From: Phorcus lineatus
Taxonomy: Eukaryota > Mollusca > Gastropoda > Trochida > Trochidae
Length of the DNA stretch: 64,000 bases
NCBI GenBank assembly: GCA_921293015.1
Contig: OV121085.1
Span: 12,239,731-12,303,730 of the forward strand
Direction of reading: 5' to 3'
This document shows positions 36,462-48,156 of this stretch, in pieces. The notes under the pieces were generated by a model that saw nothing but the letters and a program-made list of their open reading frames with translations, was not told the origin of the DNA and did not search any database. The position numbers were made by a program, and so were the translations under genes. The number at the start of each line of letters is the position of its first letter. Position 1 is the first letter of the stretch.

Positions 36462-36755
36462 TTACAATTCTTAGACCATCAATTACCAGCATTCAACCTA
36501 TTTCGACCACCAGTTTAACAGTCAACTGGAACTCTCCACAAGCTACTGGGTACAAAAACTCCTATGTAATCAAATACACGGAGGTGGGGACCACATTTGA
36601 AGAGACCAGTCCAATATTGGGAGATGTTTCAACACACCTTGTGACAGGACTCAAAGCTGGGACGTCATACACCTTTATAGTAGTCAGATCTATCACCAGG
36701 GAGGAACAGACTCAGACAGACATCAACTCACCTTTAGTCGTTGGTGCATCAGAAA
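36462..36755 (+). CDS. exon 9: FN3 domain
   Basis: Residues 493-590. FN3 domain in one 294-nt phase 1-1 exon. It carries LTVNWNSPQATGYKNSYVI and LKAGTSYTFIVVRSITREEQ, so it is a more diverged relative of exons 3, 5 and 7. Acceptor follows a long T run; donor is GAAA|gtgcgt. Confidence 0.92.
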
Positions 36756-37182
36756 GTGCGTCGATTTCAATCTTTCTCAGACCTTCACTGCATTTTAAAA
36801 CTTTCCTTAATCAACTAATAAGATGTTTAACAAGCAAAAGATATGAAAGTATGATATAACATTAGAATCGAATGAAGTAGTGACGTCAGTGCAACCTTTC
36901 AACAACGTGTAATAACAATTGGCAGATATTCATTCTATATTTGATCAAAAGAGAATTTGACATTTTTGACAATATTCTCAATATTATTGAGCCTTGTAAT
37001 TAAGTATTTTAAACTTATATCATGTGAAGTTTGCATTGACAATAATTCATGTTCACATTAAAACGTATGCTGCCTCATACTTACTACTACCTAATAAGCT
37101 TTTTCCTGCGAAAGCCAATGTCGGAAATATATTTAGGTATGTTTATTCAAATATGATATCATAAAGTCATTATTGTTTTCAG

Positions 37183-37305
37183 GGATCGACTACGGAGATC
37201 CTTGTGTATCAAAGGGAACCTGCAAGAACCTGAACACTGACTGTTTCTCCTCTACCTGCAGATGTAACCCTGAATATTTCTGGAAGGATACAACATGTTT
37301 TACAA
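37183..37305 (+). CDS. exon 10: six-cysteine module
   Basis: Residues 591-631. Shorter module with C-x5-C-x6-C-x4-C-x-C-x10-C (DPCVSKGTC, STCRCNPEYFWKDTTC). Phase 1-1, donor ACAA|gtaagt. Confidence 0.92.
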
Positions 37306-37462
37306 GTAAGTAAGGGTATATAGTAATTGACAGTGAAAATGAATAATTACCTTTGTAATTAAAAAAATGTCTTTTACGAAAATATTATAATTATTTTTCA
37401 TGTTCGTGTTTTTGTAATGAACTGTCGACGATAACGCGAGTAGATTTTCTAAAACTTTTCAG

Positions 37463-37738
37463 ATGAGAATCTCAGTCCAATTGATCCAGTCACTGAGACA
37501 CTCTCTACCATACAACTGAGAGTCACTTGGATAGCTTCAGCATACCCGGACATTGTGACTGGTTATCTCGTAGAGTTGTCTCCTTCTGTTTCCTCTGAGA
37601 ACATTGTCATCACTGGTACATCAGCCACCATCTCGTCTCTGACTCCTGGAGAGAGATACGGCATAACAGTGAGCTCAAGGAACAGCTACTTGAAAAGGGA
37701 AGAAACAGTTGCAGCTAATGCTGTGTCGGGAATTACAA
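37463..37738 (+). CDS. exon 11: FN3 domain
   Basis: Residues 632-723. FN3 domain with LRVTWIASAYPDIVTGYLVEL and LTPGERYGITVSS, ending AVSGIT. Phase 1-1, 276 nt. It is the first FN3 not followed by a cysteine module. Confidence 0.92.
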
Positions 37739-38380
37739 GTGAGTAGATGGTGTATGGAATAATAATATAGTACTTACGTTTTAAAGCTAAGAATCAAATG
37801 CTCTTTCCCTGTTTTTCCACCCAATGAAAGCATTGTGATCAATGTTATTAAGTAGAGCATTTAAACTGATAAACCGATTTTAAAATCAGCCTTATGTGGG
37901 CATATATATGCATGTAACTTCCTGATTCAGTTATTTAAACAAATTCAAAGTTCTAAAGTTCTAAGTGTACGTCACTACGTAATCACTTGAGATGGTGGGC
38001 ACAGTCGATCTTCATTGTGAAGTGCTGAACACGGTTTTATAGCAAGCGATGTCTTTGCCTCATAACATATTGGCCCAACAACATCTTGGTAACATGGTGA
38101 TTGTAGCTTCTGACAAAACACCTCACGGGGGTAGTTTTAGCTGTTAATTACGGGTAGCAACCAAAATTTGCAGTTTGGTCGTACCACAAGGTCGGCTACT
38201 CGGACGCCATGAAGGCATACGATCTTGTCTTGAATGACAATTTCCTCAATGAGGACATTTGAAGTGATGAGGCCTCTACAATTGAGCTCAGTCAACCACT
38301 ACAGACACTTACAAAAGTGAAAACCTGCAAGAGATGTCGCGTCTGTTCAAACAAATGAAATTGTCCAAGCACTAAAGGCA

Positions 38381-39235
38381 ATGCAGGCGGCGATAGGTGA
38401 ACAACTAGACAAGGTTGCGTGTTCAGTCAGTGACATTAGTACAGCTTGGAAACAAGCTTGTGACCCAAAACCAATGTGTAGTAACACACGAAAATTAACT
38501 ATAAATGACAGTCACAAAAAAACAAATAAACATGCCAAATACGACACTGACTGTCCCGACAGTGCAAGTGACGAGTACAGTGAAGAGAGTTATGATTCTT
38601 GTGACGACGTCGAAGCGATCGTAAAATCTCGAACTCGCCCTGACAATATCACTAGTAAAACCAGCAGGAGTAAATCTGAATTTTTTTGCAAAACTTAGCC
38701 AAGAACTTGAATGCGTTCAGTCAGGACCAGATGTCGATGTGTCAAGTGTGAAAAATTAACGCTGGGACAAACGTCCTGAAGGATGAAATGAACAAATATA
38801 TCCGCCAAGGAAACACAGAGTTCATACGAACCCCTCGTGTAAATGGACCAATTTGGAAGACATTGTCGCCAAGACATTCGCTTTTAGAACGTGCAAAAGA
38901 CTTGTGAAACTGTGGGTGCAAATCTGTCATATTGTCTGAATGAACTTTACTCAAAGACAAAACCTGAAGAAATGGACATGGACATGCTTATTATGCACCT
39001 AACCCATGCAATGGCTATGTTAGGTACGGTCCAGTATGACTCATCCTTGAGGAGGAGAGAACTCATGACACCTGCCCTGCACCAAGGATATAAAGCTCTG
39101 TGCAATTATGACCATCCTGGCACTGCTATTCTATTTGGAGACGATCTCCAGAAGGATATGAAGGATGTCGTCGAAACAAATAAGCTGAGGTCAAAAGTGG
39201 CCAAGCCGCAGTACACGTGCAAACCCCAGTAGAAG
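38381..39235 (+). pseudogene. DIRS ORF1-like relic
   Basis: Frames at 38381-38698 and 38891-39232 carry an acidic, serine-rich region (SASDEYSEESYDSCDDVEAI) and then a helical stretch with HLTHAMAMLGTVQYDSSLRR. They look like the gag-like protein of DIRS elements. A stop at about 38696 and shifts near 38750-38890 split it. Confidence 0.6.
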
Positions 39236-39469
39236 GAAGACTATTCATCCCATACCAAAGATGGGTGACAATCAACAGTGGACACGCCTGTCAATGAGGT
39301 GAGTGTTCTTAGTTTTCACAAAGAGATTAGGGATTTGAAATGCATTGTTAAAACACCTATATCCAATTCAGTGGAAAATGTGGACAAATGACCCCGAGAT
39401 TCTTGACTCATTAACTGGCATGCATATTGAATTTGATTATGAACCGACAGTGAAATAAATCCACCCAAA

Positions 39470-40190
39470 TTACGTTTCTCCAAATTTAAAGAAAGTGTAA
39501 TTGGGAATGAAATCGAAGTTTTGTTTGACAAAAAAGTTGTAGTTGAAACACCCCGAGAAAAAGGAGATTTTATATCCAACATCTTTTTTAGAGAAAATCG
39601 AAATGGATGTTATCACATGATTTTGAATCTAAAGCCATTAAATGAAAGTGTCAAATACTATCATTTTCAAATGGAAACATTTCAGTCTGTACCAAAGTTA
39701 ATAAAAAAAAAGGTTGTTGGATGGCATCAGTTGATTTGAAAGATGCTTACTATTAACGTTGGGACAAACGTCTTGATCAGAAAATCCTGAAGGAAAAAAT
39801 GCCAAGGGGGCATACAAAATATCGAAAATTTGAATGGAAATGGAAATTCTATCAATTTGTGTGCTCCTAATGGTTTAGCATGCTGTCCAAGACAATTCAC
39901 TAAATTGATGAAGCTAGTATTTGCATATTTGAGGCAAAGAGGTCACTTGTCAACAGGTTACATTGATGACATAGACCTGCAATGTGAATCTTAAAGTGAC
40001 TGTATTGAAATGTCTTAGAAACAGCAAATATTTTAAGAAAATTGAAATTCTTGTTACACCCAGAAAAATCTGTGTTTCATCCAGAACAAAGCATTACGTT
40101 TTTAGGATTTGAAAAACATTCTGTTATTATGACTGTAAAGTTAAACCGAGTGAAAGCAGAGCGTGTCAATATGGCAAACTGTTCCTAAGA
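39470..40190 (+). pseudogene. DIRS reverse transcriptase relic
   Basis: Segments of RT in changing frames: KVVVETPREKGDF, then VVGWHQLI (should run into the first catalytic aspartate region), CVLPNGLACCPRQF, GYIDDIDLQ and the RNase H start. Nonsense codons near 39737 and 39993. Confidence 0.82.
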
Positions 40191-40212
40191 GATAAAATAA
40201 CTATCAGAGAAC

Positions 40213-41260
40213 TTGCACAAGTTATTGCTTAATTTATCTCCAAATATAGACATGTTTGCCTCTGGACACGACTACCAATTTGCTCAATACATGTCATTTA
40301 AGCAAGATCCAGGTTCATGTGCTGTCAATTGTTCGATTCAATCATGGAAATCTTCACTGAAACCTTCTCGTTTTCCTCCTTCCAGTGTGCTACCATAGAC
40401 TCTTCAGAAGTTGAAGAGGGAGGGGGCAACGGGCAAGTTGGTGGTACCTAACTGGCCAACTCAAGTGTGCTATCCAGTCGTTATGAGGATGTCAATTGCA
40501 CAGCCCATACTGCTTCCAGCACATCACAGTGTTCTACACCTATCATGTTACCCAGAGGATGTTCACCCTCTACACAAGTCTCTCTGTCCCCTAATCTTTC
40601 TATTGTAAGGCAACAACTCAAAAAGACTGGACTTTCAGAGAACGCTACCCAACTTGTCCTCCGTGCTTGGAGAACAACAACACAAAATCTAAACCGGCAT
40701 TACCAAGATATGTTCAAGTCTGGGACCTTAACATTGTATTGTTACCCTTAAAAACGGTTCCCTGTTACGAGTCAATTTCATTTCAACAGCTGACACATAA
40801 ACTTGTTGTGTTATTAGCAATCTTAACTGGGCAGAGATGACAAACTCTACATTCATTCACTCTTGATTCAGTTCAGAACAGTGTGTTATGTACATCCATA
40901 AAATTTTGAAACAGTCAAGACCTGGGTTTCATCAGAAACCAATTGTGCTCAGAAAATATTAAGCAGATTCTAGTTTGTTTGTTCTTAAATGTTTATTTAA
41001 ATGCCACCGCAGTTGCCAAAAACCGTTCAGACCTGTCAGTAATGACACATTATCCATATGGAATCGTCTTGTACACAGCACAAAAGCAGCACGGCGTGCC
41101 CATATATACCATACGGAACAGTGCAGGTGCAGGCTTGTGTAGTGACAGGACATTTTCTAATTTCTGCCATGACCAAGTGTTAATGACTGTTTTGCTGAAA
41201 GTTTGTTGTCAGGATTTGAGCAGGCTTGCTCATCCTCACAGTGTGACAATAAGACTTAGA
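40213..41260 (+). pseudogene. DIRS RNase H end and tyrosine recombinase relic
   Basis: IDMFASGHDYQFAQYMSFK marks the end of RNase H. Recombinase-like pieces follow: SIVRQQLKKTGLSENATQLV, then QSRPGFHQKPIVLR and a region that would read VSNDTLSIWNRLV in another frame. The catalytic R-H-R-Y set cannot be reconstructed with confidence. Confidence 0.7.
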
Positions 41261-41793
41261 GTTGTCATGTTTAAACTGAAGACATGTTATGTAAAAACAC
41301 AATTTATCTTGTGAAGCAAGTATGTAACAAATAACTTGGAAAGGTTTATCAAGTTATCGGAAGTCAACATTGTGAAGTGAACAATGAACAATTTTTCTGT
41401 TGTTTATTATTTTATGTTTATGGTCACACAGCTTTAAAATTTCACGTGATTACGTTCTAGTGACGTAGACTTTAACGAGATAGAATTTATAAATTAAACA
41501 AGACTTACCTGTAGGTTGAAGTTTAATGATAATTCTATTGAGTTGAAGTCAGAAACGGAGTAATAAAGTGCCCTCCCTTCCCAACATGTGCAAAAGAGTT
41601 TGGGTGCCATTCTCAGCTTTGAAACCTGAAGATTTACTGCCCGCGCACCATCTCACTTGATTCCTCCGTTTTCCCTCACGTTTTATCTACAAAGTTTCAA
41701 AAGCCCCTCAATGATGTATTACTTGTAGTGCTTTTGGTTGTTGTTTGCCAATAATGATTGTTTATTTATATCTAAACTTATTCACCACTTTAG

Positions 41794-42072
41794 AACCAGC
41801 TGCCACTGCGGGTGTGGCACCTGCTACTTCCCTGATGGCACCAACAGCACAGATATACTTCTACAGAGCTGAGGGACGGGCAGACTCATACACTGTCACC
41901 TTAACTGGAGATGATTACAGCATAGTTCAAACAGCTTCTGGTTCTCAGGATGTATTATCAGCGAGTTTCTCTGGTGTAACAGCTGGCTCGTATTACACTC
42001 TTATCATCATCACCATCAGTTATGGTGTGTTCAGTGATCCGTTCTCATTGAGAATACGAGTAAGAACTGAAG
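41794..42072 (+). CDS. exon 12: FN3 domain
   Basis: Residues 724-816. FN3-type domain (AQIYFYRAEGRADSYTVTL, VTAGSYYTLIIITISYG) with symmetric phase 1, 279 nt, donor GAAG|gtgagt. Sister of the frameshifted orphan exon at 791-1067. Confidence 0.9.
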
Positions 42073-42808
42073 GTGAGTTGAAATACGTTCACACCTTCTT
42101 TATAGGCTAAATTCTCAAATTCGAAAAAGAACTTACCGATTACGATTCCCATAAAATCAAAAAAATCCGCCAAATTTTCGGCTCTTTAAACTTTGGAAAG
42201 AACATTACCCTGGTGTACTACACGTTCTTTCTGATTCCAAAAACTGAGTCAAGGTAACTGAACATCGTTTTTGTTTTGAAAGACCAACAAATGATCTATA
42301 TTATGATGGATTAAAACAGTCTTGAAGGTATTTCTTTACATAAGCCCTGACAGATCGAGGAAAAGTTGGGGCCTTTTCCAAGGCAAACTGATTATATATA
42401 TATATATAGGTTTATAGAGCAGGGACATTCTTCATACTTCTTGATGGGTTTGTTTGTGTTGTGTGGGCAGGGGGACGATTAGTCTTACCAGTGAATACTG
42501 TTGTCAGGACACATTTTGGAGACATTGCTGAATATTATTACAGAGCCCTATTGCCTCCGTTTCAAATATAGCAGAAAAATGATGTATTTGACAAAATATG
42601 TGTTTATTTACTGACAAGGAATTGTTTTGAATCATCTACGTCTCAATTGAGTTTGGAAACAATACACATATTATTTCACAGTGATAATCAGTGTACCGAT
42701 CGTATAACTAAATATGTTAAAGTAGGTAGTAAAGTACCATTTGGACATTTGTATAGTAAGTATGTTAAACCTTGTTATGCACTCTAGAATATATTGGTTG
42801 CATTCCAG

Positions 42809-42987
42809 CTTCTGAAGCCATTGTTGGTTTGAATGTCTCTGGCCCAACATCACGTGCTGCAACGGTGTCATGGAAACGTCCAATCGAGACAAAAGGAGCT
42901 CTAAATAAGTACACAATTGAAGTGTTTAACTCGTCTACGTGTTTGCAGAGAATAAACATTCAGTGTGCAGAATGCCTCCAAACAATG
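42809..42987 (+). CDS. exon 13: first half of an FN3 domain
   Basis: Residues 817-876. ASEAIVGLNVSGPTSRAATVSWKRP gives the A-B strands with the conserved tryptophan. Ends in phase 0 (ATG|gtaaaa) after two CxxC-like cysteines (IQCAEC), matching the phase-0 start of exon 14. Confidence 0.87.
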
Positions 42988-43180
42988 GTAAAATATTTTG
43001 ACACAGAAGACATAGTACATAAGCGAAAAATGTTAATACCAAGGGGAAGTAGCACGAATTATTTTCAAATAAACGTTAGTTAATGCCAAATGTATTATCT
43101 TTAGTACGTCAAAACAGTGAACCCGGTCATCTGTAGTTGTAGAGGAAATAATCAAGTATCAAGCAAAATACTAAGCAATA
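42988..43180. other. intron 13 start
   Basis: Simple AT-rich intron sequence. Confidence 0.4.
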
Positions 43181-43920
43181 CTAACGGCTTCTGGACAGAT
43201 ACTTTTAAATCTCGAGGCATATTTTAAAAAATAACAGAAAAATATATTTAAAAATAAATTAAAAATGCACAAAACGCAAATGATATCCTATCTCAAAAAA
43301 GTTGGTTGAACTATTATATAAAAGGTGAAAGAAAAATAATCAATTACAAAAATTATTCCCAAACAGGTATTACTTAAATAAACAATGTATTCAATACTAA
43401 TTGTAAATTTTATTCTATTGAACAACTAGAAGAATTATATGGGTGCAAAACGAACTGTTCCAAGGAAAAATACGATCCATTAAACGCTACTGCAAATCCA
43501 CAAAGATTAAATTTAAACTAAAATGCAAACACCAATTCTACCTTACTTAGCTTATTACAAAATAGTGTATATTTGCAAAATGATCTAAACGAAACCATTC
43601 AGGAAGAAAAATGGAAGAACATTGAAAAAATAACTTTTAAATCCTATTATAGTTTAAAACACTCATGTGTCCAATCCAGCATAATTCATAGATTTCTGCC
43701 AACAGACGATTTGCTAACAAAAATTAAATACAAATATTCCAATAAATGCTCCTTATGTAACTCCTAAGATACAATCAATTTTGCATTTGCTATACGAAGG
43801 AAATCTGGGAAGAAATAGAGCAATAATATAAGAAAAAAACGGAGTAACAATCAAAAGTGAAAATGTCATTTTAGGATATTGTGAAAGGAGAAACTATGTT
43901 CTAATCTAATTGTTACAATT
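43180..43920 (+). mobile_element. Tx1/L1-like LINE 3' fragment
   Basis: Degenerate translations match the end of an L1/Tx1-type ORF2: QKSWLNYYIKGERKIINY, KFYSIEQLEELYG, then SIIHRFLPTDDLLTKIK and the start of the C-terminal zinc knuckle (KCSLCNS). Several stops. Confidence 0.7.
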
Positions 43921-43979
43921 GTGAGGTATAACATATACATATTCAACATTTCACTTTTTATCTCCCGCGACAACGAAAG

Positions 43980-44690
43980 GCACCGTCCGTCCGTTACACA
44001 TTGTAGCGGATCATAACATAGTGACTTTTCAACCATTTTAATTCAAATATGTCATGGAATTTCAGAAATATGTAGCGATGTGTCATAATTAACTATTTCA
44101 AATCTTCAAATGATTTTGGAAATTAGATCAAAAAGTGATGAATATGATAGAAATTGTCAACAAATAATGTCCGGCTTATAGCGTCTGAACTAATCATCTA
44201 ATTTTGATCAAATTTGGTATGAACATGCATAATGCCATGAATGTGTGTCGTGATTAAAAGTTTTGAAAATATTTTCGAAAATTGTTGTGCTTCTCGGCAA
44301 AATATAGGGACTCTGTTAGAAAACTGTTTCAAATCATGTCCGACTCAAAACTTTTTAACTGATCATCTGATTTTTATCAAATTTGAAATGGAGATATATT
44401 ATTACATGAAAGCGTGTCATGATTGATAATTTTGGTAATATTTTGGTACAAATTATTTGCGTTTAAAGCAAAATATGTTGACTCTTTGAAAAAAAATTCA
44501 CGTCCTCTCCGGCTCATAACTCCTTAACACTTTATACAAATGTTTATCAAATTTGGGAGTAAGATACATAATCACATAAAGTGTCATGAATAAAAATTTT
44601 GAAAAAAAATAGTAAAAAAGCATTTTACGGCTAAAAGTTAAAAAGTGTTCCAAGTACTGTCTGTCTAGTAACTTTTATAGTAATTACTGA
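43980..44690. repeat. about 170-bp degenerate tandem repeat
   Basis: Four diverged units, each with a gtccggctcataactcc-like start (near 44168, 44337, 44503), an atcatctgattttgatcaaatttgg core and an attttgaaaatatttt end. A dispersed invertebrate-type repeat; no coding content. Confidence 0.75.
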
Positions 44691-44964
44691 TTAGATTTTG
44701 TATGAGGATTCATGATAAAAGGAAGGAAGTCATGTTTAGAAATTTGGACAATATGTGATAATATAATTTTCGTTATTATGCATAATTGAGCGAGTACATC
44801 GCAGATTTTGTAAACATATTCTAGGTGTTCAAAATTGTACAAGTAATTAACTAGTTTATGGTGAACACGGAAGATCCCTCTTAGTATACAGCGAGATTTA
44901 CTAATGGTAAAATATAGGTTTAAAAATGTTAAATCTGAAAATTGCATTATCAAGGAAGTTTATT

Positions 44965-45590
44965 CAAATTAAGATGAACGTTCTGGTTGGTTTCGAAAAG
45001 TTAAAGATATCCTTACAGTTAATAGCTAATGTTATGCATGGTTTTCCCCAATTGATGTAAATGTCACAGTTTGTATGTCACTGTTAAAACAACGGCTCCA
45101 GGATAACTTTATAATTTATTCGTATCAGGAAATGAGAGAATCTACGACCTACCCACTATATACACAATTTAAGGAAAACTTTAAATTTGAAATGTACTTA
45201 GTAAATGTTTTAAACTGCAAACATAGATATGCATTGAGTAGACTAAGATTATCAACCCATACATTGTTAATCGAAACGGGGAAATATAGTAATAGTAAAA
45301 TACCAAGGGATAAACGACTATGTACACGCTGCAATCTGCATGATTTAAAAGATGAATTCCACGTCTTACTACAACGTCCATTGTACTAGCATTGAAGATC
45401 TATCAACTTTAAAATTATAATTCCGTGTGTACAGCTACTATAGGTAATATTAACATTCAACGGTCATTGAGCAAATATGTATATCAAGCTTTTCAATTAA
45501 GAAACAACAATTGGCTAACTGTGTCGATTTTGTAACCTCACCAAACATGAATTAATGACATCTGATTTATGGCCAGAGGCCAACTTGACT
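44965..45590 (+). mobile_element. short LINE fragment
   Basis: Encodes the same ORF2 C-terminal region as 19119-19789: LSRLRLSTHTLLIETGKY, then LCTRCNLHDLKDEFHVLL. A tail follows with paired ggcc words (tatggccagaggccaac). A short tctg microsatellite trails it. Starts at about the same point of ORF2 as the other two copies. No clear target duplication found. Confidence 0.82.
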
Positions 45591-45659
45591 TGAAACTCTG
45601 TCTGTCTGTCTGTTGGGTCTCAGTTACAAAGTTTTCACAAGTCCAGAGCGGTTTGAATG

Positions 45660-45945
45660 AAGAGGTGAGTTGGTGAGTTGGTGTTTAACGCCGCTTTCAA
45701 GATTATTTCACTTATTTCGCGGCTGCTAGTATTATTGCAGGGAGAAAGCCCGCAACACCATTGTGGCTATGCATTGCGGTGAAACCTGCGAGCATCGGCT
45801 GGAACTAGCGAACCATGGGTGGTACTACGCTGAATTTCAGTGTAGCATTGCACCCAAACCTGACTGCGTGTAGAACAGTTCTCTACTGCAGACAAAGTTG
45901 CCGAGCCCCTGGCGGGATTCGAACCACGGACCTCCTGAATGCATG
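45660..45945 (-). mobile_element. tRNA-related SINE
   Basis: On the minus strand a perfect pol III B-box-like GGTTCGAATCC lies near 45915, followed by an unrelated body that ends at about 45665 with gtttaacgccgc and gtgagttggtgagttgg on the plus strand. This kind of gtgag-rich, taacgccgc end is common in molluscan repeats as I remember them. The A-box end looks truncated. Confidence 0.65.
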
Positions 45946-46685
45946 ATGACGTGTAATTTTGAACAATTTTGATAATAGTTTTGTAACCATTTTGGAAAAA
46001 AATATGTAATTAAAAAATAATTGTAGCTAGTCTAGATCATAATTGTTCTCTTTCCTTCCTTGTTCAAATTCATCACAGAGATCGAAAACTTTATGAATGT
46101 TGATTTTAATTTTTTTTTTATCTATTTGGCTTTGAATGTATACTTTAATGACAAACACGATGTAAAAGTATTTCTTTAAGATGTTGTGAATTTGTCAAAA
46201 TTATGTTGTTTTGTTTAGTTTAATTTTCCGTTTCAGCAGTTTCCTTCTATTTACAACATTACGAATGGCATATAGTTCAGCAAAATAGTAATATGGATAC
46301 TATATTCTAATACAGTCATTAAAAATATGTAATCGATAAATATGTAATGTTTTATTAAAATTTGCCATTTGACTCACTCAGTAACATCATTATTTTAAGG
46401 AAAGAGATGACAAAGAAATATCATGAAAATAAAAGGATACAAATTTATTCAAAATTAAAGTACGAATGTTTTGTAATCTTTTCACTTTTATCGGTGATTT
46501 CGTTTATCAGCAAAATTCTTATTTTGAATTCTGAATTGTGTATACCTCACTTTGGTCTATAACATACATGTATCAAAAGAAAGCTTTGTTTATTTAAATG
46601 CAATATCACATGAAGTTTATTGTCCATTTCAATTACACATCAGCAGGGTTAACGTGAAATATATGTTTTGTTTACCGATTGTCAG
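45946..46685. other. intron 13 end
   Basis: AT-rich intron with the acceptor ttaccgattgtcag. An open frame at 46362-46562 has no motif. Confidence 0.5.
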
Positions 46686-46887
46686 AATATTAGTGAAACG
46701 ACTGAAGTCAGCTGTGAGAGAGAGACTAATACTACCATCACCAAGTCTGATCTAAACGATGTGAACTTTCTGGTACGATACGACCTCTCCCTGCTTCCTG
46801 CTACTGTTTATACCGTGGTTGTTGCTGCTTACAATGAAGAAGGGAAGGGACAGACAGATCAAGACACTGTCTTCACTGGACAAGAAG
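46686..46887 (+). CDS. exon 14: second half of an FN3 domain
   Basis: Residues 877-943. Starts in phase 0 (NISETTEVSCE) and completes the FN3 begun in exon 13 with LLPATVYTVVVAAYNEEGKG, the standard F-G region, ending FTGQE in phase 1. Confidence 0.9.
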
Positions 46888-47104
46888 GTAAATGTTTACT
46901 TTCATCTAGAGGTCTCTCGCACAAATGTTTTATTATAGGGTTAGATTAGCCACAAATGACACCAGTTATCCAACGGAATTGCTTATTTGATTGTGCCTTG
47001 GATAAGAAATTACGTTTTTTTTAGATATATTAATAATACATGCATTCCGTACTTTTGAATAATTATCCAAGAGCTAAATGGCTGAGAGCTAATGCCATTT
47101 TCAT

Positions 47105-47380
47105 GAAATATCTGTATACACTGAACAAGAAGGTAAGTTTGGGAATGGTAATGTAGTGGGACAGAAAAAAGGGTAAAAACTAATGGCTATTTTCAAGTAG
47201 TGACGTTTAGAGTTATCTTCCCTTGACCGCTTGGCGTCAATAGGATCGAGTACAGAAGCTTACATACGGGTGTTGAGTAGTTTATAGTAGTGTATAGCTT
47301 AGAAAAGTACACTAAACAAGAAGGTTTTGGGAATGTAATTTTAGATGGACAGACTTATAAAAGGTAAAGAGGGTAAAAGC
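47105..47380. repeat. duplicated pieces of the exon 14 donor region
   Basis: The end of exon 14 and its donor (cactggacaagaag|gtaa) recur as cactgaacaagaaggtaagtttggg at about 47118 and cactaaacaagaaggttttggg at about 47311, each followed by similar intron sequence. They are partial copies with no acceptor or open domain; the first keeps a good donor-like gtaagt. Confidence 0.75.
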
Positions 47381-48156
47381 TTATCCAAAATATATTCAAA
47401 CTTAAACACTTGATTATGTCTGAACCATTTTCGGCATCCAGTTCTTTGAAATGCAGCATTGGTGTTTGAATAGCTGATGTTACAATTTATTCCAATAGAA
47501 CATGTATTCCATCCTTTTCTTTTATCATTCGTTGTTTTCTCAAGTGCTAACAGGCCGAGACCCGTCATATTCAAGATACAACTATGCATGATAAGCCGCA
47601 TTTCGGCAAAATGATTTAAACTAACTTCAACTACAACTGACTATGTTGATTGTGTCAAATAAGACAAAATTATCAATGATTTTATTTTATTAAGATGTAT
47701 AAAATTACAATTTTAATTCTAATTGATTAAGTGGCAGACAATATAACCGTTTAGGTTATGATTATCGATCGATCGATAACTGAAATATATAAATAACACC
47801 TCAAGCCCGCATCAATGAGCCAGAATATTTTGATATGCAAGAATGGCTAGTGAAATGATTTCAACATTCAACATTTCAACTTAAAGATAAATAAAGTTAT
47901 CTCACAAAAATGAAAAGAAATGTTACATATTTCAAGACAGTGTTTTTTTTAATCTAAAAAGTAATCAGTTCAAAAGGGAACGTACCAGTTTGAGTTAAAC
48001 CATGCGAATCCGTTTCCCTACCTAAAATGATTGAAAGGTTGACACAAGCCTATCGGGGAATAGGAGGGGAGATAAAAAAAAAATTCAATTGTCCCAGACA
48101 CATATCAAAGGTACAAACTTTATTTTTTCTCATGTTTTCAAGACTTGTCTACTTAG
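47381..48156. other. intron 14, nothing recognised
   Basis: AT-rich intron. A minus-strand frame (47341-47601) has no motif. Confidence 0.4.

Larger units (their letters stand above)
38150..41400 (+). mobile_element. DIRS-type (tyrosine recombinase) retrotransposon relic
   Basis: Occupies intron 11. An ORF1/gag-like acidic region (38181-39240) is followed by a reverse transcriptase of DIRS type: ETPREKGDFISNIFFREN and MILNLKPLNES at 39545-39660, then LPNGLACCPRQFTKLM and the STGYIDDIDLQ active site near 39870-39985. RNase H pieces follow (HPEKSVFHPEQSITFLGF; SPNIDMFASGHDYQF) and then fragments of a tyrosine recombinase (40590-41250, including QSRPGFHQKPIVLR). Stops and shifts throughout. No integrase or LTRs seen, as expected for DIRS. 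Terminal inverted repeats could not be identified. Confidence 0.85.
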
